Shown here: in pieces, positions 18,189 to 28,068 of the stretch
Numbering within the stretch: the first letter of the stretch is position 1
Layout: each line of letters starts with the position of its first letter
From: JADKIH01 sp031427625
Lineage (GTDB): Bacteria; Bacteroidota; Bacteroidia; AKYH767-A; 2013-40CM-41-45
Length of the DNA stretch: 64,000 bases
Reading direction: 5' to 3'
NCBI GenBank assembly: GCA_031427625.1
Contig: JANPNV010000071.1
Location: forward strand, 43,167 to 107,166
Made by a program: the position numbers and the translations under genes
The notes under the pieces: model-generated
What the model was told of the DNA's origin: nothing
What the model saw: the letters and a program-made list of their open reading frames with translations, nothing else
The model's database searches: none

Positions 18189-19814
18189 TTAAAACCATTG
18201 GATCATCCGGCGTAATATCAGATAAAGGAGTAAAGTTATGGCAATAAAGGCACAGATAAATCCAATATAATCACCATGCTTTGCATAGAAGGTAATGTTG
18301 TTGTTTTTTAAAATGGTTTCAGAGAGCACATCTTCTTTCCACCATTCCGACTGTTTCATAATATCACCTCTTTGGTTGATGAAGCAGGAGATTCCTGTAT
18401 TAGCCGAGCGTGCAACGCTTTTCCTGAATTCTACCGCCAGAAGTCTTGCATAATTCATGTGTTGTCTGTAACCGGGAGTATTTCCCCACCAGCCATCGTT
18501 TGTGATCACGGCAATAAACTCAGCAGTATCTCTCATGTATCCACTCATGAAGTCGCCATAAATTGACTCATAACAAATGGCAGGAGCGACAGCAATTCCA
18601 TCATTGGAAACTAAATTAATTCTGCTATCCTGGGTTCCTAAGCTTCCTGAGGTGCCACCTAACTCGAGAGAATATTTTTCGAGGAATCCAAAAATTTTCG
18701 GATAAGGCATTTTCTCAACACCTGGAACGAGTCTGCTTTTATGATATATTTCAATCGCATCATTGTTGTTAATTAACATGGCTGCATTAAAGACGTCATA
18801 GAATTCGTTGCCATTTCCGGAGCCTCTTGCTGTTAGAGGAATTTTTTCTCCGGTGTGGTATGTCCGAAACGATGTGAGACCCGTAATCATATTTAACCCG
18901 GGGTATTTTGAAATCACACTTTTAATCAGCTTCACAGAAGGGCTTGTTCCAACATTCTCTTCATGAATTCCATCGGGTAAAGCTGTCTCCGGTGCTATGC
19001 AAAATTTTGTTGCGCTGTCAATTACTGTTGATGCAAGTCTCAACATGGCAGCCAGCTGATCCATTCCTGTTCCGTTAAATTTTTCGTTGTATGGATCAAC
19101 ATTGGGTTGTAAAACGACAACCTTAATGGGCTTGCCTTCATCAACATGATTATAATATATGTGCAATGAACTGATTAGTGGACCAGCCAGCAAAACGAAG
19201 ATAATTGCTGTAATCAGAAAGACGTTAATTGTTCGGATGCGGAACAGCAGGTCTTTATACCAAAGATTTTTTAAGAGTTGAAAAAGGAGCATATTAATAA
19301 GAAGTACCCATAGTGTGCCACCGAGTACTCCGGTAAATTCATACCATTGAATCCATGCAGGATGAATTGCAAAAACATTTCCAAGTGTCAACCAGGGCCA
19401 ACTAATCTCCCAGTTTAAATGAAGGTATTCGAAAGCAATCCAGAAAAATACCAATGAAGTATAACCGGCTCCTGAACCGTGTTTGCGTTTTATCAGATAA
19501 AATAAAAACCATGGTACAGTCATGAAAAGACTATTTAAACCAATTGCGGCAATGCTGCCTGCTCCCGTTGCATTATAGATCCACCAGGTGGTTAGACTAT
19601 TCCAAACGAATAGGCCCAAAAAAAAATTTCCAAACATTCTTATTCCCTTACTCATCTTGTGAACATTGGAGAATGAGTACTCAGAAAAAAATAACGGAAC
19701 CCATGCAATGAATACTAATGGAGTAAAACCGCGTTCGGGCCAGGAAAGCCAAAGCAGTACACCGGTTAGCGCCGATGAGATAATAATGAAAGGAATTCTT
19801 TTGCGCCCGGACAT
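18189..19814 (-). CDS. lnt: Apolipoprotein N-acyltransferase
   Basis: A 541-aa membrane enzyme. About seven to eight helices (to residue about 220) are followed by a periplasmic nitrilase-fold domain (about 230-500) and a last helix. The catalytic triad is visible: Glu276 (APETALPDG), Lys359 (YHKSRLVPGVE) and Cys414 (AICYES). It adds the third acyl chain to the N-terminal cysteine of lipoproteins. Its ATG overlaps the stop of the short-chain dehydrogenase by 1 nt (TAATG), so the pair is one transcript. Many Bacteroidota keep Lnt, consistent with lipoproteins such as the one at 9353-10312. Confidence 0.93.
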   Translation of the reverse strand: MSGRKRIPFIIISSALTGVLLWLSWPERGFTPLVFIAWVPLFFSEYSFSNVHKMSKGIRMFGNFFLGLFVWNSLTTWWIYNATGAGSIAAIGLNSLFMTVPWFLFYLIKRKHGSGAGYTSLVFFWIAFEYLHLNWEISWPWLTLGNVFAIHPAWIQWYEFTGVLGGTLWVLLINMLLFQLLKNLWYKDLLFRIRTINVFLITAIIFVLLAGPLISSLHIYYNHVDEGKPIKVVVLQPNVDPYNEKFNGTGMDQLAAMLRLASTVIDSATKFCIAPETALPDGIHEENVGTSPSVKLIKSVISKYPGLNMITGLTSFRTYHTGEKIPLTARGSGNGNEFYDVFNAAMLINNNDAIEIYHKSRLVPGVEKMPYPKIFGFLEKYSLELGGTSGSLGTQDSRINLVSNDGIAVAPAICYESIYGDFMSGYMRDTAEFIAVITNDGWWGNTPGYRQHMNYARLLAVEFRKSVARSANTGISCFINQRGDIMKQSEWWKEDVLSETILKNNNITFYAKHGDYIGFICAFIAITLLLYLILRRMIQWF

Positions 19815-20590
19815 TAGAGGTCAGGAAGTTTTTTATGAATGTATGCCGTATTAGCTTGCGCAAGTGGAGTGACAACGATGTCGTTTATTCCAACATGAGG
19901 CGGACGGGAAGCAGCGAAGAAGGCAATATCAGCAATGTCTTCCGGATGTAAAGGTTCGTAACCTTCATACGTTTTCTTGGCTCGTTCGGTATCACCATTA
20001 AACCGAACAAGAGAAAATTCGGTTTCAGCAGCACCCGGATCAATGGATGTAACTTTTATTCCATGTTCAAGCAAATCAATTCTCATACTTTTTGTGATTG
20101 CATCAACAGCAAATTTAGTTGCACAGTAAATGTTGCCACGAAAATAGGCTTCTTTTCCTGCTATCGAACTAATATTAATAATGTGACCACTTTTATTCGC
20201 AATCATCATCGGCATAATTTGTCTGGATACATATAGCAGCCCTTTCACATTGGTATCAATCATTGTATCCCAATCCTCAGTATTACCTTCCTGAATAGTT
20301 GATAGTCCGGCAGCAAGTCCGGCATTATTTACCAGTACATCGATAAATTTCCAGTCATGTGGGATTCCGTTGATCATTTGAGTAGCTGCAGTATTATCCC
20401 GTACATCGAATGGAAGTGAAATTACTTTTGCGTCGAACTGTTCAGTAAGATCTTTTTCGATGGCTCTTAAACGTTCTTCCCTTCGTCCATTTAGGATCAG
20501 GTTGTATCCATGTTGTGCGAACTTATATGCAATTGCTTTGCCGATTCCGGCAGTTGCTCCGGTAATAAAAACAATTCTTTTTCTATTCAT
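19814..20590 (-). CDS. Short-chain dehydrogenase/reductase (YdfG-like)
   Basis: A 258-aa classical SDR. The cofactor motif is TGATAGIGKAIA at residues 10-21, with NGRREERL (arginines suggest NADP preference), the NNAG motif in DVLVNNAGLAAGL, and the active-site Ser, Tyr and Lys in ISSIAGKEAYFRGNIYCATK. The C-terminal VRFNGDTERAKKTYEGYEPL resembles YdfG-type 3-hydroxy acid (serine, 3-hydroxypropionate) dehydrogenases, so oxidation of a hydroxy acid or amino alcohol is the best guess. It is co-transcribed with lnt, which does not suggest a shared pathway. Confidence 0.87.
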   Translation of the reverse strand: MNRKRIVFITGATAGIGKAIAYKFAQHGYNLILNGRREERLRAIEKDLTEQFDAKVISLPFDVRDNTAATQMINGIPHDWKFIDVLVNNAGLAAGLSTIQEGNTEDWDTMIDTNVKGLLYVSRQIMPMMIANKSGHIINISSIAGKEAYFRGNIYCATKFAVDAITKSMRIDLLEHGIKVTSIDPGAAETEFSLVRFNGDTERAKKTYEGYEPLHPEDIADIAFFAASRPPHVGINDIVVTPLAQANTAYIHKKLPDL

Positions 20591-20656
20591 AATATTCCTG
20601 ACTAATCAATCGAAAATTTTCGTTTTAAAATGATAATATTGAATAAGCAGCGTAAA

Positions 20657-22561
20657 TTAAATTTCAGTTCGCAATTTACTATTCTTGTAGCTAAATGTGA
20701 AATAGATTATTAAGCCAACAAGCAACCAGAGCGTAAACCCAATCCAGTTGCTTACCCCCAACTCACTCATCATATAAAGACATGAAATGAGTCCGAGTAA
20801 CGGGATGAGGGAGAATTTTTTTGTCAATGAATGATAGGTAAGAAATAATGTTGTTAGAATAAATATCCAGGTTGGAATTTTATGCCGGAATAAACTCCAC
20901 CCGCTAATCATTATTTTATCCTGTGATAGCGGAATATTTTGAAGAAAATTATGATAACTTTTTTCATCAAGACTTTGAACGTAGGCATCGATATCTGAAT
21001 TCGCTTCCAGGTATTTTTTCTCGTCGTTAGAAATTGTCAGCTGCTTTACAATTTGCAACTCATCGAGAGTTAAGCGGCTTACAAATGCATCGGAAGAAAC
21101 GTTGATAGCTTTATTCGTCACGAAGCTGATAGTATTTTCTTTGTTAAAATAAAAACTGAGGATAATGGCAAGTATGAATAGCGGAATCATGAAATATTTT
21201 GAATTCGCATAGGGTGTTCTGAATTTACCTTTTGGAACATCCGGCATCATTCCCAGTCGGAGCACGCCTGCACATACAAGAACAAAAGCGAAAAGTGTTC
21301 CGATGCTGCAGAGATCTGTTACCATTGTAAGATTCAGGAATAAGGCAGGAATGGCTACGACGAATCCGGTCACAATCGTTGCAAAGGAAGGCGTCTTATA
21401 TTTGGGATGAATTTTGGAAAATTTTTTTGGTAATAGTCCATCGCGACTCATACTCATCCATATTCTTGGCTGTCCAAGTTGAAAAACAAGAAGTACACTG
21501 GCCATAGCGACGATTGCGCTGACGGCAATAATTCCCCCAAGCCAACGCATATTCAATCGTTGAAATACAAATGCAAGCGGATCACCCACTCCAAGTTCGC
21601 TGTAGTTAACCATGCCGGTAAGTACCAATGCAATCGTCACATAAAGAATTGTACAGATGATGATAGCCCACATCATGGCCCTTGGCAAATCTCGCTGTGG
21701 ATTCTTACATTCTTCGGCAGTCGTGCTGATTGCATCAAAGCCGATGTAAGCAAAGAAAACGGCGGATACTCCTTTAAGTACGCCGGTAACACCATTCGGT
21801 AAAAATGGATGCCAGTTATCAGTGTTTACATAAAACGCCCCGACAAAAATCACGAGCAATACAACAGCGATTTTTATAATTACCATTGTATTTCCTGCGT
21901 TTTTAGATTCACGAATTCCACGGTAAACGAGCCATGTGATTAGGAAAATTATCAGAAGTGCGGGAAGATCAGCTACAATGTGCAAACCAAAAATGACAGG
22001 AGAAAATTGCCAGGCTTTATAGGCGAGCTGAAGTCCGGGATCAAGATTCTCAAATACTTTTCCACTCGCAAGGAGGATTTCTGCCTTGTTATGACCGCGC
22101 ATAGCCGATAGGAAATCCATCGTCATCCATTCAGGAACATGAATGCCTCCGCTTTCTAAAAGTCCAGTAAAATAATCTGACCAGGAGATGGCAACGGTTA
22201 TGTTTCCGATTGCATATTCCATGATAAGTGCCCAGCCTATAATCCAGGCTACTATTTCTCCAAAAGCCACATAACTATAAGTATACGCACTTCCTGAAAC
22301 GGGTACGAGTGAAGCGAATTCGGCATATGCGAATGCGGCAAATCCACATGCGATAGCTGTAAAAATAAATAACAAAACTACACCTGGGCCTCCCGCTGCG
22401 CTTGCATTTCCGATGGTGCTGAATATTCCTGCACCTATAATTGCTGCTATTCCTAATGCTGTCAGATCCTTTACACCAAGATGTCTGGCGAGAGAGTTAT
22501 TCTCACCGGAAGCAGCCTGCTGCATAATCTTCGACACTGATTTTTTTCGGAAAAGATTCAT
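20657..22561 (-). CDS. APC-family amino acid permease (cationic amino acid transporter type)
   Basis: A 634-aa transporter with about 12-14 helices. It begins with the APC motif GLAAIIGAGIFSTIG-like sequence (LGIAAIIGAGIFSTIGNASA) and has FFAYIGFDAISTTAEECKNP, the family's central signature. Late in the protein, between the helix near 460 and the last two helices, is a loop of about 85 charged residues (about 480-565) that simple APC members lack. The likely substrate is an amino acid, by similarity to the CAT subgroup, but the specific one is not readable. A promoter is at 22590-22618. Confidence 0.9.
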   Translation of the reverse strand: MNLFRKKSVSKIMQQAASGENNSLARHLGVKDLTALGIAAIIGAGIFSTIGNASAAGGPGVVLLFIFTAIACGFAAFAYAEFASLVPVSGSAYTYSYVAFGEIVAWIIGWALIMEYAIGNITVAISWSDYFTGLLESGGIHVPEWMTMDFLSAMRGHNKAEILLASGKVFENLDPGLQLAYKAWQFSPVIFGLHIVADLPALLIIFLITWLVYRGIRESKNAGNTMVIIKIAVVLLVIFVGAFYVNTDNWHPFLPNGVTGVLKGVSAVFFAYIGFDAISTTAEECKNPQRDLPRAMMWAIIICTILYVTIALVLTGMVNYSELGVGDPLAFVFQRLNMRWLGGIIAVSAIVAMASVLLVFQLGQPRIWMSMSRDGLLPKKFSKIHPKYKTPSFATIVTGFVVAIPALFLNLTMVTDLCSIGTLFAFVLVCAGVLRLGMMPDVPKGKFRTPYANSKYFMIPLFILAIILSFYFNKENTISFVTNKAINVSSDAFVSRLTLDELQIVKQLTISNDEKKYLEANSDIDAYVQSLDEKSYHNFLQNIPLSQDKIMISGWSLFRHKIPTWIFILTTLFLTYHSLTKKFSLIPLLGLISCLYMMSELGVSNWIGFTLWLLVGLIIYFTFSYKNSKLRTEI

Positions 22562-22589
22562 TGGGGAATTTGCAATTGGGTTATCAAGA

Positions 22590-22618
22590 CAAATGTAAAA
22601 AGATATTCTTATGCCAAC
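22590..22618 (-). promoter_or_regulatory. Bacteroidota promoter for the amino acid permease
   Basis: Minus strand GTTG, 17 nt, TACATTTG, 29 nt before the ATG at 22561. Because the -33 part overlaps the 3' end of the upstream membrane protein gene (stop at 22609), the permease has its own promoter. Confidence 0.6.
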
Positions 22619-23928
22619 CGCCTTTTATTGCTCCTTACAAATAAGGCTAAATTATCTTTTAACTTTTTCGGATTGTAATAATAGATTAGGATAAACATAA
22701 GACTTGGAAGTGACACTATTTTATAGCGAACAATTGCTCCAAGGACGGGCGAGCTTAATCCGATCAGTATGTAGAGTAGAATGATAAAGATGAGGTTAAA
22801 GATTATATATCCATTCAGTTTTTTCTTTCGGAAATCAGCAGAAATAAGGAAGAGTAAAATAAGAAACAGGATAAATAAATTTTCAAGAGCAGATAACATA
22901 ATCATCGGTTTACCATGTGCATCAGAAATAAACGGACGAAACATCGTATTGGAAAATGCCCAAGGTGAATTTAATAATACAGATGTCCCGCTACATTCAA
23001 TTCTGGGAAACGGAATCTGAGATGCAGAATGTTTTTCTGCAATTTCAATGAAATTCTTTTGTTTATAAAACAGTTCAGCAGCAAGATTGTAATCCGGAGA
23101 AACTCTGTAGAGGTTAAAGGCTGCTGTAAGATAGATTACATAAAATGTAACGAATGTTATTGCTATTTTTCTTCCACTACTTTTTCTGGTTAGCCACCAT
23201 GCCGCTATTCCGGGTGCAATAATCGCAATCACATACACCTTTGTCATAAAAAGGATTGCAAGTCCCGTAAACAAAGCCAGTAAACGCTTTAATGAAAATG
23301 ATTTATTAATGATCAGAGTAAATGCATAAATAAAAAGTCCGAATCCTCCGAGAAGAATTCCATCCTTCAATAATCCGGAACCCCAAAACATGACAGATGG
23401 AAGGAGAAACGTAAGTAGAAACATTTCTTTTTCCTTTTCTCGTACATACATTAAGAATGATTTATAAAGAAAGAATAGTCCGGCAAAGGAGATGAAATTT
23501 ATGAATATGACATGCACATAATAATATCCAAGTGAGAAAAAACGAAAGAGGACATTCATTCTGATAATTGTTTTATTGTCATTGAATATCGGATTTGTAT
23601 TAAGCCAGGAATCCGTCTTCAGATAATAGGCTCTTAGTTCCGGAGCATTTTCGTTGATGCCGGTAAACATTCGGATGAAATCATATGGCTTGGTAAAAAG
23701 GCTTTCATAGATATAACGGCTGTCAGTAAAAAACTTAAACGAATCAGCGTCCTGGTGATTTGTATAATAATAGGTATAAAGAAGTCCGAGTAGAATTCCC
23801 GACATGCACTTCAACAAAAAAATAACACCAGGCACCCATGGCTTAAAACCAGATACGAGAAAAAACTTACTTCTACGAATGATATAGTAAAATAAAAATC
23901 CGTATGCACAGGTTAAAAGTACTTGCAT
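22609..23928 (-). CDS. Polytopic membrane protein of unknown function
   Basis: I do not recognise a named family with confidence. The 439-aa protein has about ten membrane helices. After two helices comes a loop rich in acidic and aromatic residues (YYYTNHQDADSFKFFTDSRY) and later a conserved-looking FLLPSVMFWGSGLLKDG at the start of a helix. The layout, an outside acidic loop after the second helix and many helices, recalls EpsG-like or lipid-linked glycosyltransferase/polymerase proteins, so a role in surface glycans is possible but unproven. It reads on the same strand as the permease. Confidence 0.6.
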   Translation of the reverse strand: MQVLLTCAYGFLFYYIIRRSKFFLVSGFKPWVPGVIFLLKCMSGILLGLLYTYYYTNHQDADSFKFFTDSRYIYESLFTKPYDFIRMFTGINENAPELRAYYLKTDSWLNTNPIFNDNKTIIRMNVLFRFFSLGYYYVHVIFINFISFAGLFFLYKSFLMYVREKEKEMFLLTFLLPSVMFWGSGLLKDGILLGGFGLFIYAFTLIINKSFSLKRLLALFTGLAILFMTKVYVIAIIAPGIAAWWLTRKSSGRKIAITFVTFYVIYLTAAFNLYRVSPDYNLAAELFYKQKNFIEIAEKHSASQIPFPRIECSGTSVLLNSPWAFSNTMFRPFISDAHGKPMIMLSALENLFILFLILLFLISADFRKKKLNGYIIFNLIFIILLYILIGLSSPVLGAIVRYKIVSLPSLMFILIYYYNPKKLKDNLALFVRSNKRRLA

Positions 23929-23953
23929 GAAATTGTTGATGTTGGGTAGGATT

Positions 23954-23961
23954 CAAATGTA
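23954..23961 (-). promoter_or_regulatory. Promoter -7 box before the membrane protein gene
   Basis: Minus strand TACATTTG, 26 nt before the ATG at 23928; perfect -7 match but no clear -33 element. Confidence 0.45.
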
Positions 23962-24197
23962 AAAAAAGAACCTGAGTAAGTATTGGAGAATTAAGAATGA
24001 TGAAGTAAAATTGAAGATTGAAGTGTGCTGATAACCAATGCGTGACCTATTTCTAACAGATTCAGAATCACTGATCATATGAAATTGTTTTATAAAAAGC
24101 AGTTTCATTTATTAAATATGTTAAAAAATGGTGCTGGATTTACAAGCGTTGTTCATGCTTTTATGTTTACTTTTATCGTCTAAATATATTTTTGAAA

Positions 24198-26423
24198 ATG
24201 TCGGATGTAATCGAACAAACAGTAAACGCTTCAACAGCTAAGGAACTCGGACTTTTACCCGAAGAATTCGAAAAAATTATTGAATATCTTGGAAGGACGC
24301 CCAACTTTACAGAGCTCAGTATTTACAGCGTCATGTGGAGTGAGCATTGTTCGTATAAGAACTCAATCGTCTGGTTAAAAACACTTCCAAAAGACGGCCC
24401 GCATATGCTTGTGAAAGCCGGTCAGGAGAATGCCGGACTTGTATCAATCGGTAACGGACTTGCATGTGCTTTCAAAATTGAATCACATAACCATCCATCT
24501 GCAATAGAACCATATCAGGGTGCTGCCACAGGAGTAGGGGGTATCAACAGAGATATATTTACGATGGGCGCACGTCCGGTTGCACAGCTTAATTCACTTC
24601 GATTTGGAAACCCTTCACTCAAAAAAACGAGAAGGCTTATGCGAGGCGTTGTTAAGGGAATCGGTGATTATGGAAATGCATTTGGTATACCTACTGTGGG
24701 CGGAGAACTTTTTTTCGATGACTGTTTTAATGTTAACCCTCTGGTAAATGCGATGTCTGTCGGTATCGTAGAAGAGGGGAAAACTGTTTCAGCTATTTCT
24801 TATGGTATAGGTAACCCGGTTTTTATTGTTGGCTCAGCCACAGGGAAAGACGGTATACACGGAGCTACATTTGCATCAGGCGATCTTCATGAGGATTCTG
24901 CCGAAGATCTTCCTTCTGTTCAGGTTGGAGATCCATTCACAGAAAAACTTTTACTCGAAGCCTCACTCGAAATTATTAAAACAGGTGCCGTAATAGGAAT
25001 GCAGGATATGGGCGCTGCGGGAATTATCTGTTCTACCTCAGAAATGTCGGCGAAAGGGAAACATGGTATGAATATTTATCTCGACAAAGTGCCGACACGT
25101 CAGAAAAATATGCAGCCTTGGGAAATTCTGTTAAGTGAATCGCAGGAGAGAATGCTTATCATCATCAAGAAGGGGAGAGAAGAGGAAGTGAAAAAAATTT
25201 TCGAAAAATGGGATCTCAACTGTGTACATATTGGTGAAGTAATTTCAGGAACTCAACTTAATTTTTTCATGAATGGCGATCCGGTCGCAACAGTTCCGGC
25301 CGATTCTCTCGTACTTGGAGGAGGTGCACCGGTTTATGAGCGTGAGTATTCTGTACCGGCTTATTTTTATGAGAATAAAAGATTTAATATTGATTCTGTT
25401 GAAGAACCGGAAGATTTGAAAAAAGTTGCGGATTTTCTTCTCAGTCATCCAAACATCGCTTCTAAGAGATGGGTTTATACGCAGTACGATTCGATGGTAG
25501 GCACAGCGAACATGTCAACTAACAGTCCTTCCGATGCTGCAATCGTAAATATAAAAAATACGAATAAGGCGTTGGCGCTTTCTGTTGATTGTAATTCACG
25601 TTATGTATATGCTGATCCTGAGCAAGGTTGTGCCATCGCCGTTTCTGAGGCTGCACGTAATATTGTTTGCAGCGGAGGTGAACCATCTGCTATAACGAAC
25701 TGTCTTAATTTTGGAAACCCATACAACAAAGAAGTTTATTGGCAGTTTGTACAGGCAATTAAAGGAATGGCTAAGGCATGCCGTAAATTTAAAACTCCTG
25801 TTACCGGTGGCAATGTGAGTTTCTATAATCAAAGCTCCGATGAGGGTCCGATATTTCCAACTCCAACAATCGGAATGTTGGGATTACTTGAAGATAAGTC
25901 TAAACGGATGACACTTGATTTTAAAAAGGCAGGTGACAGTATTTTCCTTCTCGGAACTTCGATGAACGACATTAACAGTTCTGAGTATTTGTACTCCTAT
26001 CATAAAATAAAAAAATCACCAGCGCCATTTTTCGATATTGATACGGAGATGATTGTTCAGGAAATTGTAAAAACGCTCATCAGGAAAAATCTCATTCAAT
26101 CCGCTCATGATGTTTCTGATGGAGGATTATTCATAACTCTTGCCGAATCTTCCATGCCTCGTGAACTCGGCTTCTCTATCGAAACTGATTTTGATTGCAG
26201 AGCGGATGCATTTCTTTTCGGTGAGTCACAAAGCCGGATAGTTGTATCAGTAAGTCCGGGGAAATTAGATGCTTTTGTTGATCTGATTGCAGAGTCAGAT
26301 ATAGAATTTTCTAATCTTGGAATGGTGACAGAAGGACCAATACTGATCGATGAATTAACATTCGGTCACATCAGCGATGCTATCGAATTGTATGATACTG
26401 CAATCGAAAAAATGATGGCCTGA
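24198..26423 (+). CDS. purL: Phosphoribosylformylglycinamidine synthase subunit PurL
   Basis: A 741-aa protein of the small PurL class, which turns FGAR into FGAM in purine synthesis with PurS and PurQ as partners; neither is in this window. The N-terminal EHCSYKNS motif, the ATP-binding GQENAGLVSIGNGLACAFK and the late GGNVSFYNQS are hallmarks. I chose ATG at 24198 (MSDVIEQTVN); a TTG at 24192 in frame would add only two residues. It is the first plus-strand gene after a long minus-strand block and its 3' end meets the redoxin gene convergently, separated by 16 nt. Confidence 0.95.
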   Translation: MSDVIEQTVNASTAKELGLLPEEFEKIIEYLGRTPNFTELSIYSVMWSEHCSYKNSIVWLKTLPKDGPHMLVKAGQENAGLVSIGNGLACAFKIESHNHPSAIEPYQGAATGVGGINRDIFTMGARPVAQLNSLRFGNPSLKKTRRLMRGVVKGIGDYGNAFGIPTVGGELFFDDCFNVNPLVNAMSVGIVEEGKTVSAISYGIGNPVFIVGSATGKDGIHGATFASGDLHEDSAEDLPSVQVGDPFTEKLLLEASLEIIKTGAVIGMQDMGAAGIICSTSEMSAKGKHGMNIYLDKVPTRQKNMQPWEILLSESQERMLIIIKKGREEEVKKIFEKWDLNCVHIGEVISGTQLNFFMNGDPVATVPADSLVLGGGAPVYEREYSVPAYFYENKRFNIDSVEEPEDLKKVADFLLSHPNIASKRWVYTQYDSMVGTANMSTNSPSDAAIVNIKNTNKALALSVDCNSRYVYADPEQGCAIAVSEAARNIVCSGGEPSAITNCLNFGNPYNKEVYWQFVQAIKGMAKACRKFKTPVTGGNVSFYNQSSDEGPIFPTPTIGMLGLLEDKSKRMTLDFKKAGDSIFLLGTSMNDINSSEYLYSYHKIKKSPAPFFDIDTEMIVQEIVKTLIRKNLIQSAHDVSDGGLFITLAESSMPRELGFSIETDFDCRADAFLFGESQSRIVVSVSPGKLDAFVDLIAESDIEFSNLGMVTEGPILIDELTFGHISDAIELYDTAIEKMMA

Positions 26424-26439
26424 GCGGAATAGTTTTTAA

Positions 26440-27864
26440 CTATTTCTTCTTCTCTTCATTATTGATAAAATCACGGATCTTATCTGTGTCGAGACGTTTG
26501 GCAATAATATGCTTCTTTTCATCCAGGAGGTATATTACAGGGGTACTGTAGATGTCATAATAATTCCTGAAATTAGTTTGGTTATACAGATCTGAAACAT
26601 TGATCCATTTCAGTTTGTTTTCCTGGATATATTTTTTCCATAAATCAATATCAGATTCTATTCCAACAGCAAAAACTTCTATGCTTTTGGTTGCTTTAAC
26701 GCTGTCATAATAATGACTGAGTTTTGGTATTTCAACCTTGCAATGACTGCATGTAGGATCCCAGAAAACGAGGATGGTGTATTTTGCTTTTACATTGTAC
26801 AGCGTATGCATTTGTAATCCTGTATCAGGCATTGCAAGATCATGTGCCGCTTCGCCGAGAATGTTTGGTTTAATTTTCATAACACGCTCGTGAATTTTTG
26901 CTTTAAGTGTGGAGTCAGCCCAGAAGGCATCTGCCGACAAATAATATTTTTCCGCTATATGAACGAAGACTTTGTCGTACCCCATGATATTGGAAGTTTC
27001 ATAATAATTTGCAAACGTAGCCACGCAATATTTAAATACTTCGGGATTAGCTCTTGATTTTTCGATTACCGTATCAACTGCAACGATGATTGAATCAGGA
27101 AAAGGAACTGTAAGTTGTTGCGTATATGTTTTTATCTTATTGTAAAAAATCGGTGTGCGCAAAAGTCTGTCATCGCTGAAGTCTACATTCTCCAGATAAT
27201 GTGATTTGTAAAATCGATATTGAAATGTTGAATCAGTAATTACTCCATTAGCGTCTTTGGGTGCTTCTGGTATTTCAGGTTCCTGCATTGTCCTGATAAT
27301 TTTCGCCATGAATGTTTTCGGGTATTCTGCCATGAGTTTCAGCCGATAATCTTTCACTTGCTTATCCATGTCTGAAATTCTTTTTTTAATGGCTACACTG
27401 GAATCACTTTTGTCTTTTAACAGATCGAGACGGGTTTTGAGTTCCTGTGATGCTTTTGTTTTCTCGATGATAAATCGCTGATGTTCGTTGAAAAGTTTGT
27501 TTTCGAGAGAGCCGGTTACTTTCATGTTCATGACGTAATCGAGGGTATCAGTTTCAACGGTAAACTTCTGTTCGTTTACGATAATTTCAAAATATGTTTT
27601 ACCGGGCAGAACGATAAGGTATATACCGCCGGGTAATGAATCTTTTCCCTTGAATGTAGCCCATCCATCATGATCAAGCTGCACGGTATCTCTTACATAT
27701 TGTTTTTCGCCATAATGATTACCTAAATAAATGGTCGAATCTTTTAATCCGATGAGGTGAACTTTAATTTCATAACCCGTGGAAGCGTTCGATTTTACTG
27801 TAAATACTGACAGCAGGATAATAAAAGTCAGAACGAATGATTTCAATATTTTTTTGTTATTCAT
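26440..27864 (-). CDS. Exported thioredoxin-like (TlpA/ResA type) protein with DUF4369 domain
   Basis: A 474-aa exported protein: signal peptide (1-27), then a beta domain (about 30-110) of the DUF4369 type with the motif IYLGNHYGEKQYVRDT, a helical middle part, and a C-terminal thioredoxin fold (about 340-474) with the redox motif WDPTCSHCKVEIP (C-S-H-C). This layout is common in Bacteroidota. The C-S-H-C motif suggests a reductase-type thiol site in the periplasm, possibly fed by DsbD. It lies convergent with purL. Confidence 0.85.
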   Translation of the reverse strand: MNNKKILKSFVLTFIILLSVFTVKSNASTGYEIKVHLIGLKDSTIYLGNHYGEKQYVRDTVQLDHDGWATFKGKDSLPGGIYLIVLPGKTYFEIIVNEQKFTVETDTLDYVMNMKVTGSLENKLFNEHQRFIIEKTKASQELKTRLDLLKDKSDSSVAIKKRISDMDKQVKDYRLKLMAEYPKTFMAKIIRTMQEPEIPEAPKDANGVITDSTFQYRFYKSHYLENVDFSDDRLLRTPIFYNKIKTYTQQLTVPFPDSIIVAVDTVIEKSRANPEVFKYCVATFANYYETSNIMGYDKVFVHIAEKYYLSADAFWADSTLKAKIHERVMKIKPNILGEAAHDLAMPDTGLQMHTLYNVKAKYTILVFWDPTCSHCKVEIPKLSHYYDSVKATKSIEVFAVGIESDIDLWKKYIQENKLKWINVSDLYNQTNFRNYYDIYSTPVIYLLDEKKHIIAKRLDTDKIRDFINNEEKKK

Positions 27865-27901
27865 AGATATAGATATGATTCCGGGAATTATAGTAATGCC
27901 G

Positions 27902-27909
27902 CAAATTTA
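27902..27909 (-). promoter_or_regulatory. Promoter -7 box before the thioredoxin-like gene
   Basis: Minus strand TAAATTTG, 38 nt before the ATG at 27864. The -7 box matches, the -33 box is not clear. Confidence 0.4.
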
Positions 27910-28068
27910 GAACTCAAGTATGAAGTATTGATAAATTTGTTCAATTACGGAAGCATCTTATTAACAGGCTTTTACATTAAATCAAGATTGATTTTTTGCA
28001 AAATTAATAAACCTGTTCGGCAGAAATAGTCTTTTGGAAGGGATGTATGCCTGATTTCCTGAAATTAC

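Noticed and set aside
20611..20622. Perfect 12-bp palindrome CGAAAATTTTCG before the dehydrogenase gene
   Set aside because: It has no loop and no T-run beyond AT-rich flanks; AT-rich palindromes of this size are expected by chance in a genome of this composition.
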